Assembly: GCA_944320945.1 (NCBI GenBank)
Contig: CALUJK010000110.1
Span: 1 to 57,525, forward strand
Origin: an uncultured Bacteroides sp.
GTDB lineage: Bacteria > Bacteroidota > Bacteroidia > Bacteroidales > Bacteroidaceae
Reading direction: 5' to 3'
DNA: 57,525 nt
Shown here piece after piece: positions 27,585 to 35,937 of the stretch. Each line of letters opens with the position of its first letter. Position 1 is the first letter of the stretch. The position numbers and the translations under genes were made by a program. The notes under the pieces are model-generated. The model did not search any database. It was given only the letters and a program-made list of their open reading frames with translations, and was not told the DNA's origin.

Positions 27585-28426
27585 TAAGGGAAATACCAAT
27601 ATATAAAATATGCATAACCCTGCTGTTCTGTTTTTTACAGATGGCAGGGATTGCCGTGTATGGGCAGGAGAATCGACCTTATGCGGCATTGAAACGTTCG
27701 CATCAACAAAAAGATAGTATAGCGATAGCGAAAAGTTTTGGGTGTGAGATAGCAGATAGTCTTATGTCGAAAGTTGATAGCATTTCGGATAGGAATAAAG
27801 CCGTAGCTGACAGTATTTCGGCAGAGAACAAAAAAAGATTGTTGGAATTAACGGCTGATTCGGCTGTGAAATCTCCGGATCCAGTGTCTACAGATAGTTT
27901 GCAGCAGGCTCTTAATCACAAGCAATGGGTCCCTGACCCGACAAAGGCAACTTGGCTGGCGCTTGTTATTCCCGGTGGTGGACAAATATATAATCGGAAA
28001 TTTTGGAAATTGCCAATCTTTTACGGTGGTTTTGCTGGTTGTGCGTACGCTTTGACATGGAACGGTAAAATGTATCGAGATTATTCGGATGCCTATCGGG
28101 ATGCAGTGAATGAAAATTGGAATTCAAGTAGTATTCAAGATTTGTTGCCTCCGGGCTATTTAAATCAAGTCTCCACATCTCAGTTGACAGAAACGTTGAG
28201 ACGCCGTAAAGATACTTACCGACGTTGGCGCGATTTGAGCATTTTTGCTTTTATTGGTGTATATCTACTTTCTGTTATAGATGCCTATGTAGATGCGGAA
28301 TTATCCAACTTTGACATTTCGCCCGATTTAAGTATGAAGGTAGAACCTGTTGTTATGGACAATGAACGGGTGAGTACTTCATTGGATAAAAAGTCTGTAG
28401 GCCTGCAATGTAGTTTCCGATTCTAA
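27581..28426 (+). CDS. DUF5683 family membrane-associated protein
   Basis: A 281-residue protein without known function, recognised from its typical place after parB in Bacteroidetes and from the segment WVPDPTKATWLALVIPGGGQ followed by IYNRKFWKLPIFYGGFAGCA. A hydrophobic N-terminus ending AVYGQ is a likely signal peptide. Residues ~30-105 are low in hydrophobicity and Ser/Asp-rich, and two or three membrane helices lie in the C-terminal half, the last being FAFIGVYLLSVIDAYVDA. It overlaps parB by four bases and precedes the transglycosylase by 32. The context suggests an envelope role linked to growth or division. Confidence 0.78.
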   Translation: MIREIPIYKICITLLFCFLQMAGIAVYGQENRPYAALKRSHQQKDSIAIAKSFGCEIADSLMSKVDSISDRNKAVADSISAENKKRLLELTADSAVKSPDPVSTDSLQQALNHKQWVPDPTKATWLALVIPGGGQIYNRKFWKLPIFYGGFAGCAYALTWNGKMYRDYSDAYRDAVNENWNSSSIQDLLPPGYLNQVSTSQLTETLRRRKDTYRRWRDLSIFAFIGVYLLSVIDAYVDAELSNFDISPDLSMKVEPVVMDNERVSTSLDKKSVGLQCSFRF

Positions 28427-28458
28427 GGCACAATTTCTTCGTAAGAGTATCATAGATA

Positions 28459-29772
28459 ATGAAAGTATACAAGATAAATAACATGTCATATAGAGTAAGA
28501 TTGCATATTACAAGTTTGGTTTGTCTGTTCGTTTTAAATTCTTCTTTTTCATCGCTCAGTGCTCAAGAAAGTGTGGATGTGATGATTCATGAGAATGGTG
28601 TGGAACGTGAAGAAATTATAGACCTTCCTGTAAGTATGACATTTCCGATAGATAGCTTGTTAAACGATTGGAAAGTCAAAAACTATATAGATTTAAGTAA
28701 AGATTGTAGTACTTCGTTGGTTAATCCTGTATTTAGTGATTCTGTTTATATTGACCGATTAGCACGGATTCCGACTGTGATGGAGATGCCATATAACGAG
28801 ATTGTTCGCAAGTTTATAGACACATATACGGGAAAATTGAGAAACCATGTGGCTTTTATGTTGAGCGCTTGTAATTTTTATATGCCTATCTTTGAAGAAG
28901 CGCTTGATGCTTATAATCTTCCTTTAGAACTCAGGTATTTACCTATTATTGAATCTGCGCTTAATCCTTCTGCTGTATCGCGTGCTGGAGCCGCTGGACT
29001 TTGGCAATTTATGCTAAGGACAGGTAAATTGTATGATTTAGAGAGTAACAGCTTGGTGGATGAGCGTCGTGACCCTATCAAATCTACTTGGGCTGCTGCT
29101 CGTTATTTACGTGATATGTATGATATTTATAAGGATTGGAATCTTGTTATTGCAGCATATAATTGTGGACCGGGAAATGTAAATAAGGCCATTCGTCGTG
29201 CGGGTGGAAAAACAGACTATTGGGCGATTTATAACTATTTGCCGCGGGAAACTCGTGGATATGTACCAGCTTTCATTGCAGCTAATTACGTGATGACTTA
29301 TTATTGTAAGCACAATATTTGTCCTTTAGAAACCAATATTCCGGCTGCCACAGATACCGTTCTGGTAAATCGTAATTTCCATTTTCAACAGATATCAGAT
29401 TTGTGTCATGTACCTATGGACGAGTTGAAGAGTCTGAATCCGCAATACAAACGTAGCATTATTCCTGGTGAAACCAAACCACAAACTTTACGATTGCCGC
29501 AGACTGCGGTTGGCACTTTTGTTGAGTTACAAGACACTATTTATAATCACCGTCGTACGGAGTTGTTTAAGAATCGGCGGGTAGTAGCAGTATCTGGTAC
29601 AAAGAAAGCAATATCGGGTAGCGGCGAGTTGGTGTATCATCGTATTCGCAATGGAGAAACGCTGGGTAGTATTGCCCGTCGTTATGGTGTTACTGTCCGC
29701 CAGATACAGCAATGGAATGGCATGAGTAATACTCGTATCCGTGCAGGACGCAGATTGAAAATCTATCAATAA
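28459..29772 (+). CDS. Membrane-bound lytic transglycosylase with LysM domain (MltD-like)
   Basis: A 437-residue peptidoglycan-cleaving enzyme. An N-terminal signal peptide ends near SSLSAQ (residue ~36; an alternative ATG at codon 9 would also keep it). The SLT domain spans ~150-270 with the catalytic Glu165 in LPIIESALNP, then AGAAGLWQFM and NLVIAAYNCGPGNV, both hallmarks of family 1 transglycosylases. One LysM (residues ~390-436, YHRIRNGETLGSIARRYGV) ends the protein and would bind glycan chains; a degenerate repeat may lie near 330. Likely cotranscribed with the par genes. Confidence 0.92.
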   Translation: MKVYKINNMSYRVRLHITSLVCLFVLNSSFSSLSAQESVDVMIHENGVEREEIIDLPVSMTFPIDSLLNDWKVKNYIDLSKDCSTSLVNPVFSDSVYIDRLARIPTVMEMPYNEIVRKFIDTYTGKLRNHVAFMLSACNFYMPIFEEALDAYNLPLELRYLPIIESALNPSAVSRAGAAGLWQFMLRTGKLYDLESNSLVDERRDPIKSTWAAARYLRDMYDIYKDWNLVIAAYNCGPGNVNKAIRRAGGKTDYWAIYNYLPRETRGYVPAFIAANYVMTYYCKHNICPLETNIPAATDTVLVNRNFHFQQISDLCHVPMDELKSLNPQYKRSIIPGETKPQTLRLPQTAVGTFVELQDTIYNHRRTELFKNRRVVAVSGTKKAISGSGELVYHRIRNGETLGSIARRYGVTVRQIQQWNGMSNTRIRAGRRLKIYQ

Positions 29773-29854
29773 CATTTCTTTCTTCATATTTTCTTTTTCA
29801 AGCAACTTCTTTGGAACTATTGAAGCAATTATTTTCTTTTTCATAGAAAATGTC

Positions 29855-29862
29855 TATTTTTG
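29855..29862 (+). promoter_or_regulatory. Candidate -7 box of the rel promoter
   Basis: TATTTTTG matches TAnnTTTG, 31 bases before the rel start. The expected -33 position holds only a T-rich run, so support is partial. Confidence 0.45.
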
Positions 29863-29893
29863 CAAATAACTAACTATTTGAAGCAAAAGGAGA

Positions 29894-32164
29894 ATGACTA
29901 TGAATGATAATCTGAGTCTGAAAGAGAAAGAAAAAGCCGAAGAAGAAATGATACAGCAGGCTTTTCAGGAATTGCTGAATGATTATTTATCTACTAAGCA
30001 TCGTAAACGTGTAGAGATTATTACCAAAGCATTCAATTTTGCTAATCAGGCTCATAAAGGAGTGAAGCGTCGTTCCGGTGAGCCATACATCATGCATCCT
30101 ATAGCAGTTGCAAAGATTGTTTGTAATGAAATAGGGCTTGGTTCCACCTCTATTTGTTGTGCATTGCTGCACGATGTTGTAGAAGATACAGATTACACAG
30201 TAGAAGATATTGAAAATATTTTTGGATCAAAAATAGCTCAAATAGTAGATGGCCTTACTAAAATATCGGGTGGTATCTTTGGTGACCGAGCCTCAGCACA
30301 AGCTGAAAATTTTAAGAAGTTGTTGCTGACGATGAGCGACGATATCCGTGTAATCCTGATTAAAATTGCCGACCGTTTGCACAATATGCGTACATTGGGC
30401 TCTATGTTGCCCAGTAAACAGTACAAGATAGCCGGAGAAACGCTCTATATTTATGCACCATTGGCTCATCGCTTGGGATTGAATCGTATAAAGACTGAAT
30501 TAGAGAATCTTAGTTTCAAGTACGAACACCCAGAAGAATATCATGAAATAGAACAAAAGTTAATGTCTACAGCTGCTGAACGCGATAAAGTGTTTCGTGA
30601 TTTTACTGCACCTATCCGAGAGCAACTGGATAAAATGGGCTTAAAATATTACATCTTGGCGCGTGTCAAATCCATTTATTCCATTTGGAATAAAATGCAA
30701 ACAAAACATGTGCCATTTGAAGAAATCTATGATATTTTAGCTGTACGTATTGTATTTACCCCGCATAGCTTGGAGGAAGAACTAAACGATTGTTTTGATA
30801 TTTATGTCGCCATTTCGAAAATATACAAACCTCATCCTGACCGTTTGAGAGATTGGGTAAGTCATCCTAAGGCTAATGGTTACCAAGCATTACATGTAAC
30901 CTTGATGGGCAACAACGGCCAATGGATAGAAGTGCAGATTCGTAGTGAACGCATGAATGATGTCGCTGAACAGGGATTTGCTGCACATTGGAAGTACAAA
31001 GAAGGGGGTGGTAGCGAAGACGAGGGCGAATTGGAGAAATGGTTAAAAACCATTAAAGAAATATTAGATGATCCACAGCCTGATGCTATCGATTTTCTAG
31101 ATACCATCAAATTAAATCTTTTCGCTTCAGAGATATTTGTCTTTACTCCTAAAGGGGAAATCAAAACTATGCCGCAGAATTCAACAGCGCTCGATTTTGC
31201 ATTTTCCCTACATACCGATATTGGAAGTCATTGTATCGGTGCAAAAGTAAATCACAAACTTGTTCCATTGAGCCATAAACTACAGAGTGGTGACCAAGTA
31301 GAGATTCTCACCTCTAAATCGCAACGTGTGCAACCTGAATGGATAAACTTTGCCACTACTGCCCGTGCCCGTGCTAAGATTGCTTCTATTTTGCGTAAAG
31401 AGGCCAAAATGTACCAAAAGGAAGGTGAGGTAATCTTGAATGAATTCTTTAAAAATGATGATATCCGTTTAGATGATTCCGCCTTAGATAAGTTGACTCG
31501 TTTTCATAACTTTCATACTCATGATGAATTACTTGCTGCTATTGGTGCTAAACGAATTACATTGGGGGATGCTGACAAAAATATATTCAAGGAAAAGCAA
31601 GGTAAAAGTTGGAAAAAGTTACTTACGTTCTCTTTTGTGGGTAATAAGGAGCACGAAAAAGAGTCTAATGCTTCTGTAGAGGCCAAAGAGCCGCAAGGAA
31701 AGATAAACCCAAAAGAGATTCTTAAACTAACCGAAGAAACTATCTCTAAAGATTATATTATGGCAGATTGTTGCCATCCTATTCCAGGAGATGATGTCTT
31801 GGGATATATTGATGAACAAAACCGTGTCATTATTCATAAACGGCAATGCCCGGTAGCGGTTCGTTTAAAGAGTAGTTTCGGTAATCGTATCATAGCTACA
31901 CAATGGGATACACATAAGGAACTTTCATTCTTGGTAACTATCTATATAAAAGGCATAGATGGAGTAGGTTTACTTAATGAAGTAACCGGCGTTATTTCCC
32001 GTCAGCTTAATGTTAATATCCGCCAGTTAAACATAGATGCCAATGACGGTATTTTTGAAGGCCGTATGAAGATTTATGTACATGACGTGGATGATGTACG
32101 TACAATTTGTAATAATTTAAAGCAGATCCAGAATATCAAGCAAGTCACCCGTGTGGAGGATTAG
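29894..32164 (+). CDS. rel: Bifunctional (p)ppGpp synthetase/hydrolase (RelA/SpoT family)
   Basis: A 756-residue stringent-response enzyme. The HD hydrolase domain (~45-200) has MHPIAVAKI and the intact ALLHDVVEDTD motif, so ppGpp hydrolysis is expected. The synthetase domain (~240-350) has RVKSIYSIWNKM, YDILAVRIVF and HPKANGYQALHVTLMG. TGS follows (~405-465, VFTPKGEIKTMPQNSTALDF), then helical and zinc-finger-like parts with DCCHPIPGDDVLGY, and a C-terminal ACT domain (~680-755). The start could be the ATG at 29894 or two codons later. It ends 17 bases from the convergent MerR gene. Confidence 0.95.
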   Translation: MTMNDNLSLKEKEKAEEEMIQQAFQELLNDYLSTKHRKRVEIITKAFNFANQAHKGVKRRSGEPYIMHPIAVAKIVCNEIGLGSTSICCALLHDVVEDTDYTVEDIENIFGSKIAQIVDGLTKISGGIFGDRASAQAENFKKLLLTMSDDIRVILIKIADRLHNMRTLGSMLPSKQYKIAGETLYIYAPLAHRLGLNRIKTELENLSFKYEHPEEYHEIEQKLMSTAAERDKVFRDFTAPIREQLDKMGLKYYILARVKSIYSIWNKMQTKHVPFEEIYDILAVRIVFTPHSLEEELNDCFDIYVAISKIYKPHPDRLRDWVSHPKANGYQALHVTLMGNNGQWIEVQIRSERMNDVAEQGFAAHWKYKEGGGSEDEGELEKWLKTIKEILDDPQPDAIDFLDTIKLNLFASEIFVFTPKGEIKTMPQNSTALDFAFSLHTDIGSHCIGAKVNHKLVPLSHKLQSGDQVEILTSKSQRVQPEWINFATTARARAKIASILRKEAKMYQKEGEVILNEFFKNDDIRLDDSALDKLTRFHNFHTHDELLAAIGAKRITLGDADKNIFKEKQGKSWKKLLTFSFVGNKEHEKESNASVEAKEPQGKINPKEILKLTEETISKDYIMADCCHPIPGDDVLGYIDEQNRVIIHKRQCPVAVRLKSSFGNRIIATQWDTHKELSFLVTIYIKGIDGVGLLNEVTGVISRQLNVNIRQLNIDANDGIFEGRMKIYVHDVDDVRTICNNLKQIQNIKQVTRVED

Positions 32165-32181
32165 CATAGACAAGATTAGCC

Positions 32182-32601
32182 TTATTCTGTTACATCCGTC
32201 TGTATAAATCTCTCACTGTCAGTCTTCAGATTCTCTTTTAATGCCTCAACTTCATCATAAGTGAAAGCATCGAGAGCCTGTCGCATATTTACCAACTCTT
32301 CGCGGATAGCTTTCAGGCGATCTACCACTTCGAAATTACGGCGGGTAGTTTCGCTGTTATCGCGCAGGCGACGCTGAGCGCCGTCTAATGTCATGCCACG
32401 TTCCTTTACAAGATAATGAATCAGTTTGGCGGTTTCCACATCCTCCTGGCGATATTGTCGTATATCACGTCCGGCACGTTTGGGATTGAGCTGTGGAAAC
32501 TTTTTCTCCCAAAAACGCAGTAGTGTCTCTGTGACTCCCAACATTTGTGCCACTTCGCCAATGGAGTAGTATAGCTTTAAATTCTTGTTCGCGTTCAGCA
32601 T
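32182..32601 (-). CDS. MerR family transcriptional regulator
   Basis: A 139-residue DNA-binding protein. The N-terminal winged HTH (~8-78) reads YYSIGEVAQMLGVTETLLRFWEKKFPQLNPKRAG, followed by IRQYRQEDVETAKLIHYLVKERGMTLDGAQRRL, typical of MerR proteins. The rest is helical and probably a coiled-coil dimerisation region. There are no effector-binding cysteines, so it is not a metal sensor of the classical type. It lies 34 bases after the M23 peptidase gene, and the pair probably forms a transcript, a combination often seen in Bacteroidetes. Target genes are unknown. Confidence 0.88.
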   Translation of the reverse strand: MLNANKNLKLYYSIGEVAQMLGVTETLLRFWEKKFPQLNPKRAGRDIRQYRQEDVETAKLIHYLVKERGMTLDGAQRRLRDNSETTRRNFEVVDRLKAIREELVNMRQALDAFTYDEVEALKENLKTDSERFIQTDVTE

Positions 32602-32635
32602 ATCGTTGTCATGAATATGAAGTGATTACGAAATT

Positions 32636-33604
32636 TCAGTCCATCATTTTACCGTGGTTCGCGGCCATCTGAATCATCTGGTCATACTCTTCCGCAGTGA
32701 GGTCCATAAAATAGAAGTTGACCGGATTTACGACACGACCCTTCACGTGCACTTCATAATGCAAGTGCGGCCCGGTACTTTTACCTGTATTACCAACAGC
32801 GCCAATCACTTCGCCGCGTACTACCTGTTTCCCCACCTTGGTGTGATAATCACTGAGATGAGCATACCATGTCTGATAACCATATCCGTGGTCTATGATG
32901 ATTGTTTTGCCATATCCTGTCTGCCAACCTACTTTGATGACCTTACCATCCCCCGTAGCATATACATCAGTCCCCAATGGAGCCGCAAAGTCCATGCCGG
33001 AGTGGAATCTTGGTGTACCGTAAATGGGGTCGATGCGAGTCCCATATCCGGATGCCGTCCGTTTCAAATCTTTGTTTGATACAGGTTGTATAGCGGGAAT
33101 ACAGCGTAACATTTCATCATGTTCTCGGCACATTTGTACTACATCGTCGAAAGAACGAGACTGAATGTACAACTGTTTAGTCAGCAAATCCAATTGTCGG
33201 GTAGTGTTGATAACCAGTTCTGCATCGGCCATGTCTGTCAAGTGTTCATACCGGTTAGTACCACTGTAACTTGCCTGACGAATAGCAGACGGCACAGGGT
33301 CAGCCATAAACATGACCCGATACAGATTATCGTCACGTTGCTGTATGTCTTGCAATATCCCCATAGCTTCGTCCATACGGTGTGATAACACATTGTATTC
33401 TGCCCGTAGGCGGCTGTTCTCTTTTCTCAATTCCTTTTCTGACGGTGAACCGAAGATAATTAGTGGAGCCACGAAACAGACGGCACCTAATCCCATACCC
33501 CAAAATAGACGGCGCAGATTGCTCATTACCCGTTGACGTATAGTGGGATATATCCGGTCGTACGTTTGTGTCTGTGGATTATAGATATAGTAAACTTTGC
33601 GCAT
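32636..33604 (-). CDS. M23 family peptidase (LytM-type)
   Basis: A 322-residue envelope-anchored zinc endopeptidase or activator. After a short cytoplasmic N-terminus (MRKVYYIYNPQTQTY) comes one membrane helix (~30-50, GMGLGAVCFVAPLIIF), a coiled coil (~58-100, ELRKENSRLRAEYNVL) and a C-terminal LytM domain (~180-310). The metal-binding motifs are complete: HSGMDFA and HLHYEV, plus DHGYGYQTWYAHLSDY. I chose the ATG at 33604 because a TATCTTTG promoter box at 33635-33642 overlaps the longer 33637 start. The MerR gene follows after 34 bases. Confidence 0.92.
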   Translation of the reverse strand: MRKVYYIYNPQTQTYDRIYPTIRQRVMSNLRRLFWGMGLGAVCFVAPLIIFGSPSEKELRKENSRLRAEYNVLSHRMDEAMGILQDIQQRDDNLYRVMFMADPVPSAIRQASYSGTNRYEHLTDMADAELVINTTRQLDLLTKQLYIQSRSFDDVVQMCREHDEMLRCIPAIQPVSNKDLKRTASGYGTRIDPIYGTPRFHSGMDFAAPLGTDVYATGDGKVIKVGWQTGYGKTIIIDHGYGYQTWYAHLSDYHTKVGKQVVRGEVIGAVGNTGKSTGPHLHYEVHVKGRVVNPVNFYFMDLTAEEYDQMIQMAANHGKMMD

Positions 33605-33634
33605 GATGTTGTGAGGTTTACGGACGTTTGTGTG

Positions 33635-33642
33635 CAAAGATA
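33635..33642 (-). promoter_or_regulatory. Candidate -7 box of the M23-merR promoter
   Basis: The minus strand reads TATCTTTG, an exact TAnnTTTG match, 30 bases upstream of the chosen ATG. It decides that start. The -33 element is not clear. Confidence 0.5.
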
Positions 33643-33829
33643 GTTCTTTCTTGCGGATTTCCTCTTTTAAAATCTGTCAAGCCATTGAAAAATGTTGGAA
33701 TCGTGTCAAAAAAGATGAACGTAGTTTAGTTTAAAAAAACGTTCTTATCAAGACCATCTGAATCCGATTTCAGCTTCGCAAAATCTGTCTTCGACCTATC
33801 CGATTTCTATCAAAATACCCTCTCTACAA

Positions 33830-33950
33830 CACCTTCTGGCGGGGGTGACCACGAAAGCCTTTTGGAGCGCACTCGGAAAGCTTTCGGAGCACGGACGAAA
33901 AGGCTTTCGTGGTCGCGCCATATATACATGCCGGTCGGCGGAAACTTATG
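33830..33950 (+). repeat. Dispersed intergenic repeat, copy 2
   Basis: This has the same organisation as 3671-3796 in opposite orientation. It opens CACCTTCTGGCGGGGGTGAC and contains a perfect 15-base inverted repeat, CCACGAAAGCCTTTT (33849-33863) with AAAAGGCTTTCGTGG (33898-33912). Between the arms are two loop modules and the palindrome GAAAGCTTTC. GCGCCATATATA follows. It has no coding capacity and no transposase nearby. Confidence 0.72.
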
Positions 33951-34032
33951 GCGAGAAAAACGAAGCGTCATTTATCATCTCTTTGGCGGCTTAAAAGAAG
34001 AGTTCCTGAACAGATATTTGTAAAATAAATAT

Positions 34033-34040
34033 TACCTTTG
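34033..34040 (+). promoter_or_regulatory. Candidate -7 box of the two-component promoter
   Basis: TACCTTTG matches TAnnTTTG and lies 21 bases before the response-regulator ATG. There is no -33 element at the right spacing. Confidence 0.4.
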
Positions 34041-34061
34041 TCCTATAATGTTGACGAACTC

Positions 34062-34738
34062 ATGAAAATATTAATCATAGAGGATGAGCGGAAGCTTTCC
34101 GACAGTATTGTGACCTATCTGGGCAGCGAACAGTACCGGTGTGAACAGGCATTCACCTATGCAGATGCGCGGATGAAGGTTAACCTTTATGAAAATATGA
34201 CTGTGTGTTGCTCGACCTGATGTTGCCGGATGGCAATGGATTGGACATCTTATGTGAACTCCGTGCCCGTCGCAATCCGGTAGGCGTTATTATCATATCT
34301 GCCAAAGGCGCTTTGGATGATAAGGTAAAAGGACTGGAGATTGGCGCTGACGACTATCTGGCAAAACCTTTCCATTTGGCAGAACTCAGCATGCGTATTT
34401 ATGCCGTTATCCGCAGGCGGGAATTTTCTGCAAACAATATATTGCAACAGAACGATATTCGCATTGACCTGTTGGATAAATCCGTCACGGTAGGCGGTGT
34501 GCCGGTGATACTCACCCGATCGGAATATAACTTGCTGCTTTTCTTCCTCGGGAATAAAAATCGTGTGATTTCTAAAAGTGCTATGGCAGAGCATCTCAGT
34601 GGTGAAATGGCTGACATGATGGATAGTCACGACTTTGTTTACACACATATTAAGAACCTGAAAGCAAAACTTGCCAAAGCTGGATGTAAAGATTGCATTA
34701 AGAATGTCTATGGCACAGGATATAAATGGATAGAATGA
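34062..34738 (+). pseudogene. OmpR-type response regulator with a frameshift
   Basis: Joined across a frameshift, this encodes a normal response regulator of about 225 residues: receiver domain (KILIIEDERKLSDSIV, then LLDLMLPDGNGLDIL with the phosphoacceptor Asp, and GADDYLAKPF) and a winged-helix DNA-binding domain ending GTGYKWIE. The first frame runs from 34062 to a stop shortly after 34200. The second frame resumes at about 34196 (TAT GAC TGT GTG TTG CTC GAC). A single missing base, probably a T in AAAAT(T)ATGAC near 34196, explains the break, just ahead of the phosphorylation site. As written the product is inactive unless a frameshift restores it. The stop overlaps the kinase start. Confidence 0.85.
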
Positions 34739-35801
34739 TGAAAAAGCAAATCAGTCTGCTGCGCAAGTCGCTCACACAGTTTATTTTTTGTGTGGTGATA
34801 CTTTTACTATTGGCCACTCCTCTGTTCTATTGGCTGACGAAGAGTTTTTATGCGGAGGACATGATAGACATTATCGAGGCAGTGCAACAAGGTTATCCCA
34901 TCCCTGCTCTCGACCTTGAAGAAGATATCATACATGGGGTTGTCATACAGTTTGTGCTTATTGTCACCATTCTAAGTGTTGCTATTGTGTTGATGATGCG
35001 ATTTATATCGAAACGTTTGTGGCAACCGTTCGACCAAACGCTGCGTGCAATAGAAACTTTCCGGTTGGAGACCGGTGAAATACCTTCATTGTCGGATAGC
35101 ACGATAATTGAGTTTACCCGACTGAATGCGGTTTTGAACAAATTGATGACCGACAGCGTGAAGAGTTATTGCATACAGAAAGAATTTACTGAGAACGCTT
35201 CGCATGAACTGCAAACTCCACTGGCTGTTTTTCAAAGTAAGCTCGACATACTTTTGCAACAGCCCGGACTTACGGAGCAGCAGGCAGTCGTCATACAGGA
35301 TCTTTATCAGATGAGCGGTCGTTTGTCGCATTTGAATCGCAGTCTGTTGCTCCTTGCCAAAATGGAGAATAGTCAATTCAGCAGGGCAGAGGTGGTAGAT
35401 GTCATAACGGTGCTGAATGAACAATTACCTTATTTAGAAAGTCTGTCAGAAGGTTTTATGCTGAAGAACGATTCCCAATCAGTGCCGATGTCGATAAAGG
35501 CAAACCGTTCGTTATTGGAGAGCCTGATAAACAATCTGGTGGTGAATGCTGTACGTCATAACAAGCCTGAAGGGGAAATAATCGTTGTGGCAAAAGAAAA
35601 TTATTTGACAGTCTCTAACACTTCCAATGAAAAGGCTTTGGACGAAAAGTTGATATTTAACCGTTTCTACAGCCCGTCTGGTGAGACCAAAGGCTGTGGT
35701 TTGGGCTTGCTATTGTAAAGGCGGTATGTGATTATCACGGTTGGAAAATAGCATATACATATCGTTCCGGCTGGCACGTGTTTACGGTTGTGTTTGGTTA
35801 A
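34738..35801 (+). pseudogene. Sensor histidine kinase with a 3' frameshift
   Basis: A small membrane histidine kinase: two membrane helices (~12-32 and ~75-100) with a short periplasmic loop, a HAMP-like linker, HisKA with the phosphorylatable His in ASHELQTPLAVF, and a HATPase with NNLVVNAVRHN. The frame stops at 35718 right after KGCGLGL. Adding one G at about 35709 gives GLGLAIVKAVCDYHGWKIAY and a terminus at 35801, the normal end of the ATPase domain, so one base has been lost in the G2 box. The ATG at 34738 overlaps the regulator stop (TGATG). An upstream ATG at 34726 is possible. Confidence 0.85.
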
Positions 35802-35871
35802 AACTGTCAAGGTTCCTCTGCAAACTTGATTTTCCGGATAACTTTTACGCTGAACTCTCATACAAAGGGAC

Positions 35872-35902
35872 TTGCCCGTCTCGTAAAAACAGCGTATCTT
35901 TG
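35872..35902 (+). promoter_or_regulatory. Promoter of alaS
   Basis: TTG at 35872-35874, a 20-base spacer and TATCTTTG at 35895-35902 fit the Bacteroides housekeeping pattern. The start site would lie about 30 bases before the alaS ATG. Confidence 0.6.
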
Positions 35903-35937
35903 CGTCAATTTATAAATTAAAACCAACAAATAGTAAT

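Larger units (their letters stand above)
33605..34061. other. Divergent intergenic region with promoters and a repeat
   Basis: It holds the minus-strand -7 box for the M23 gene (33635-33642), copy 2 of the intergenic repeat (33830-33950) and the plus-strand -7 box for the two-component genes (34033-34040). No coding potential was seen. Confidence 0.6.

Noticed and set aside
30880-31164. Antisense frames within rel and other long genes
   Set aside because: They are on the complement of conserved domains and look like by-products of codon composition.
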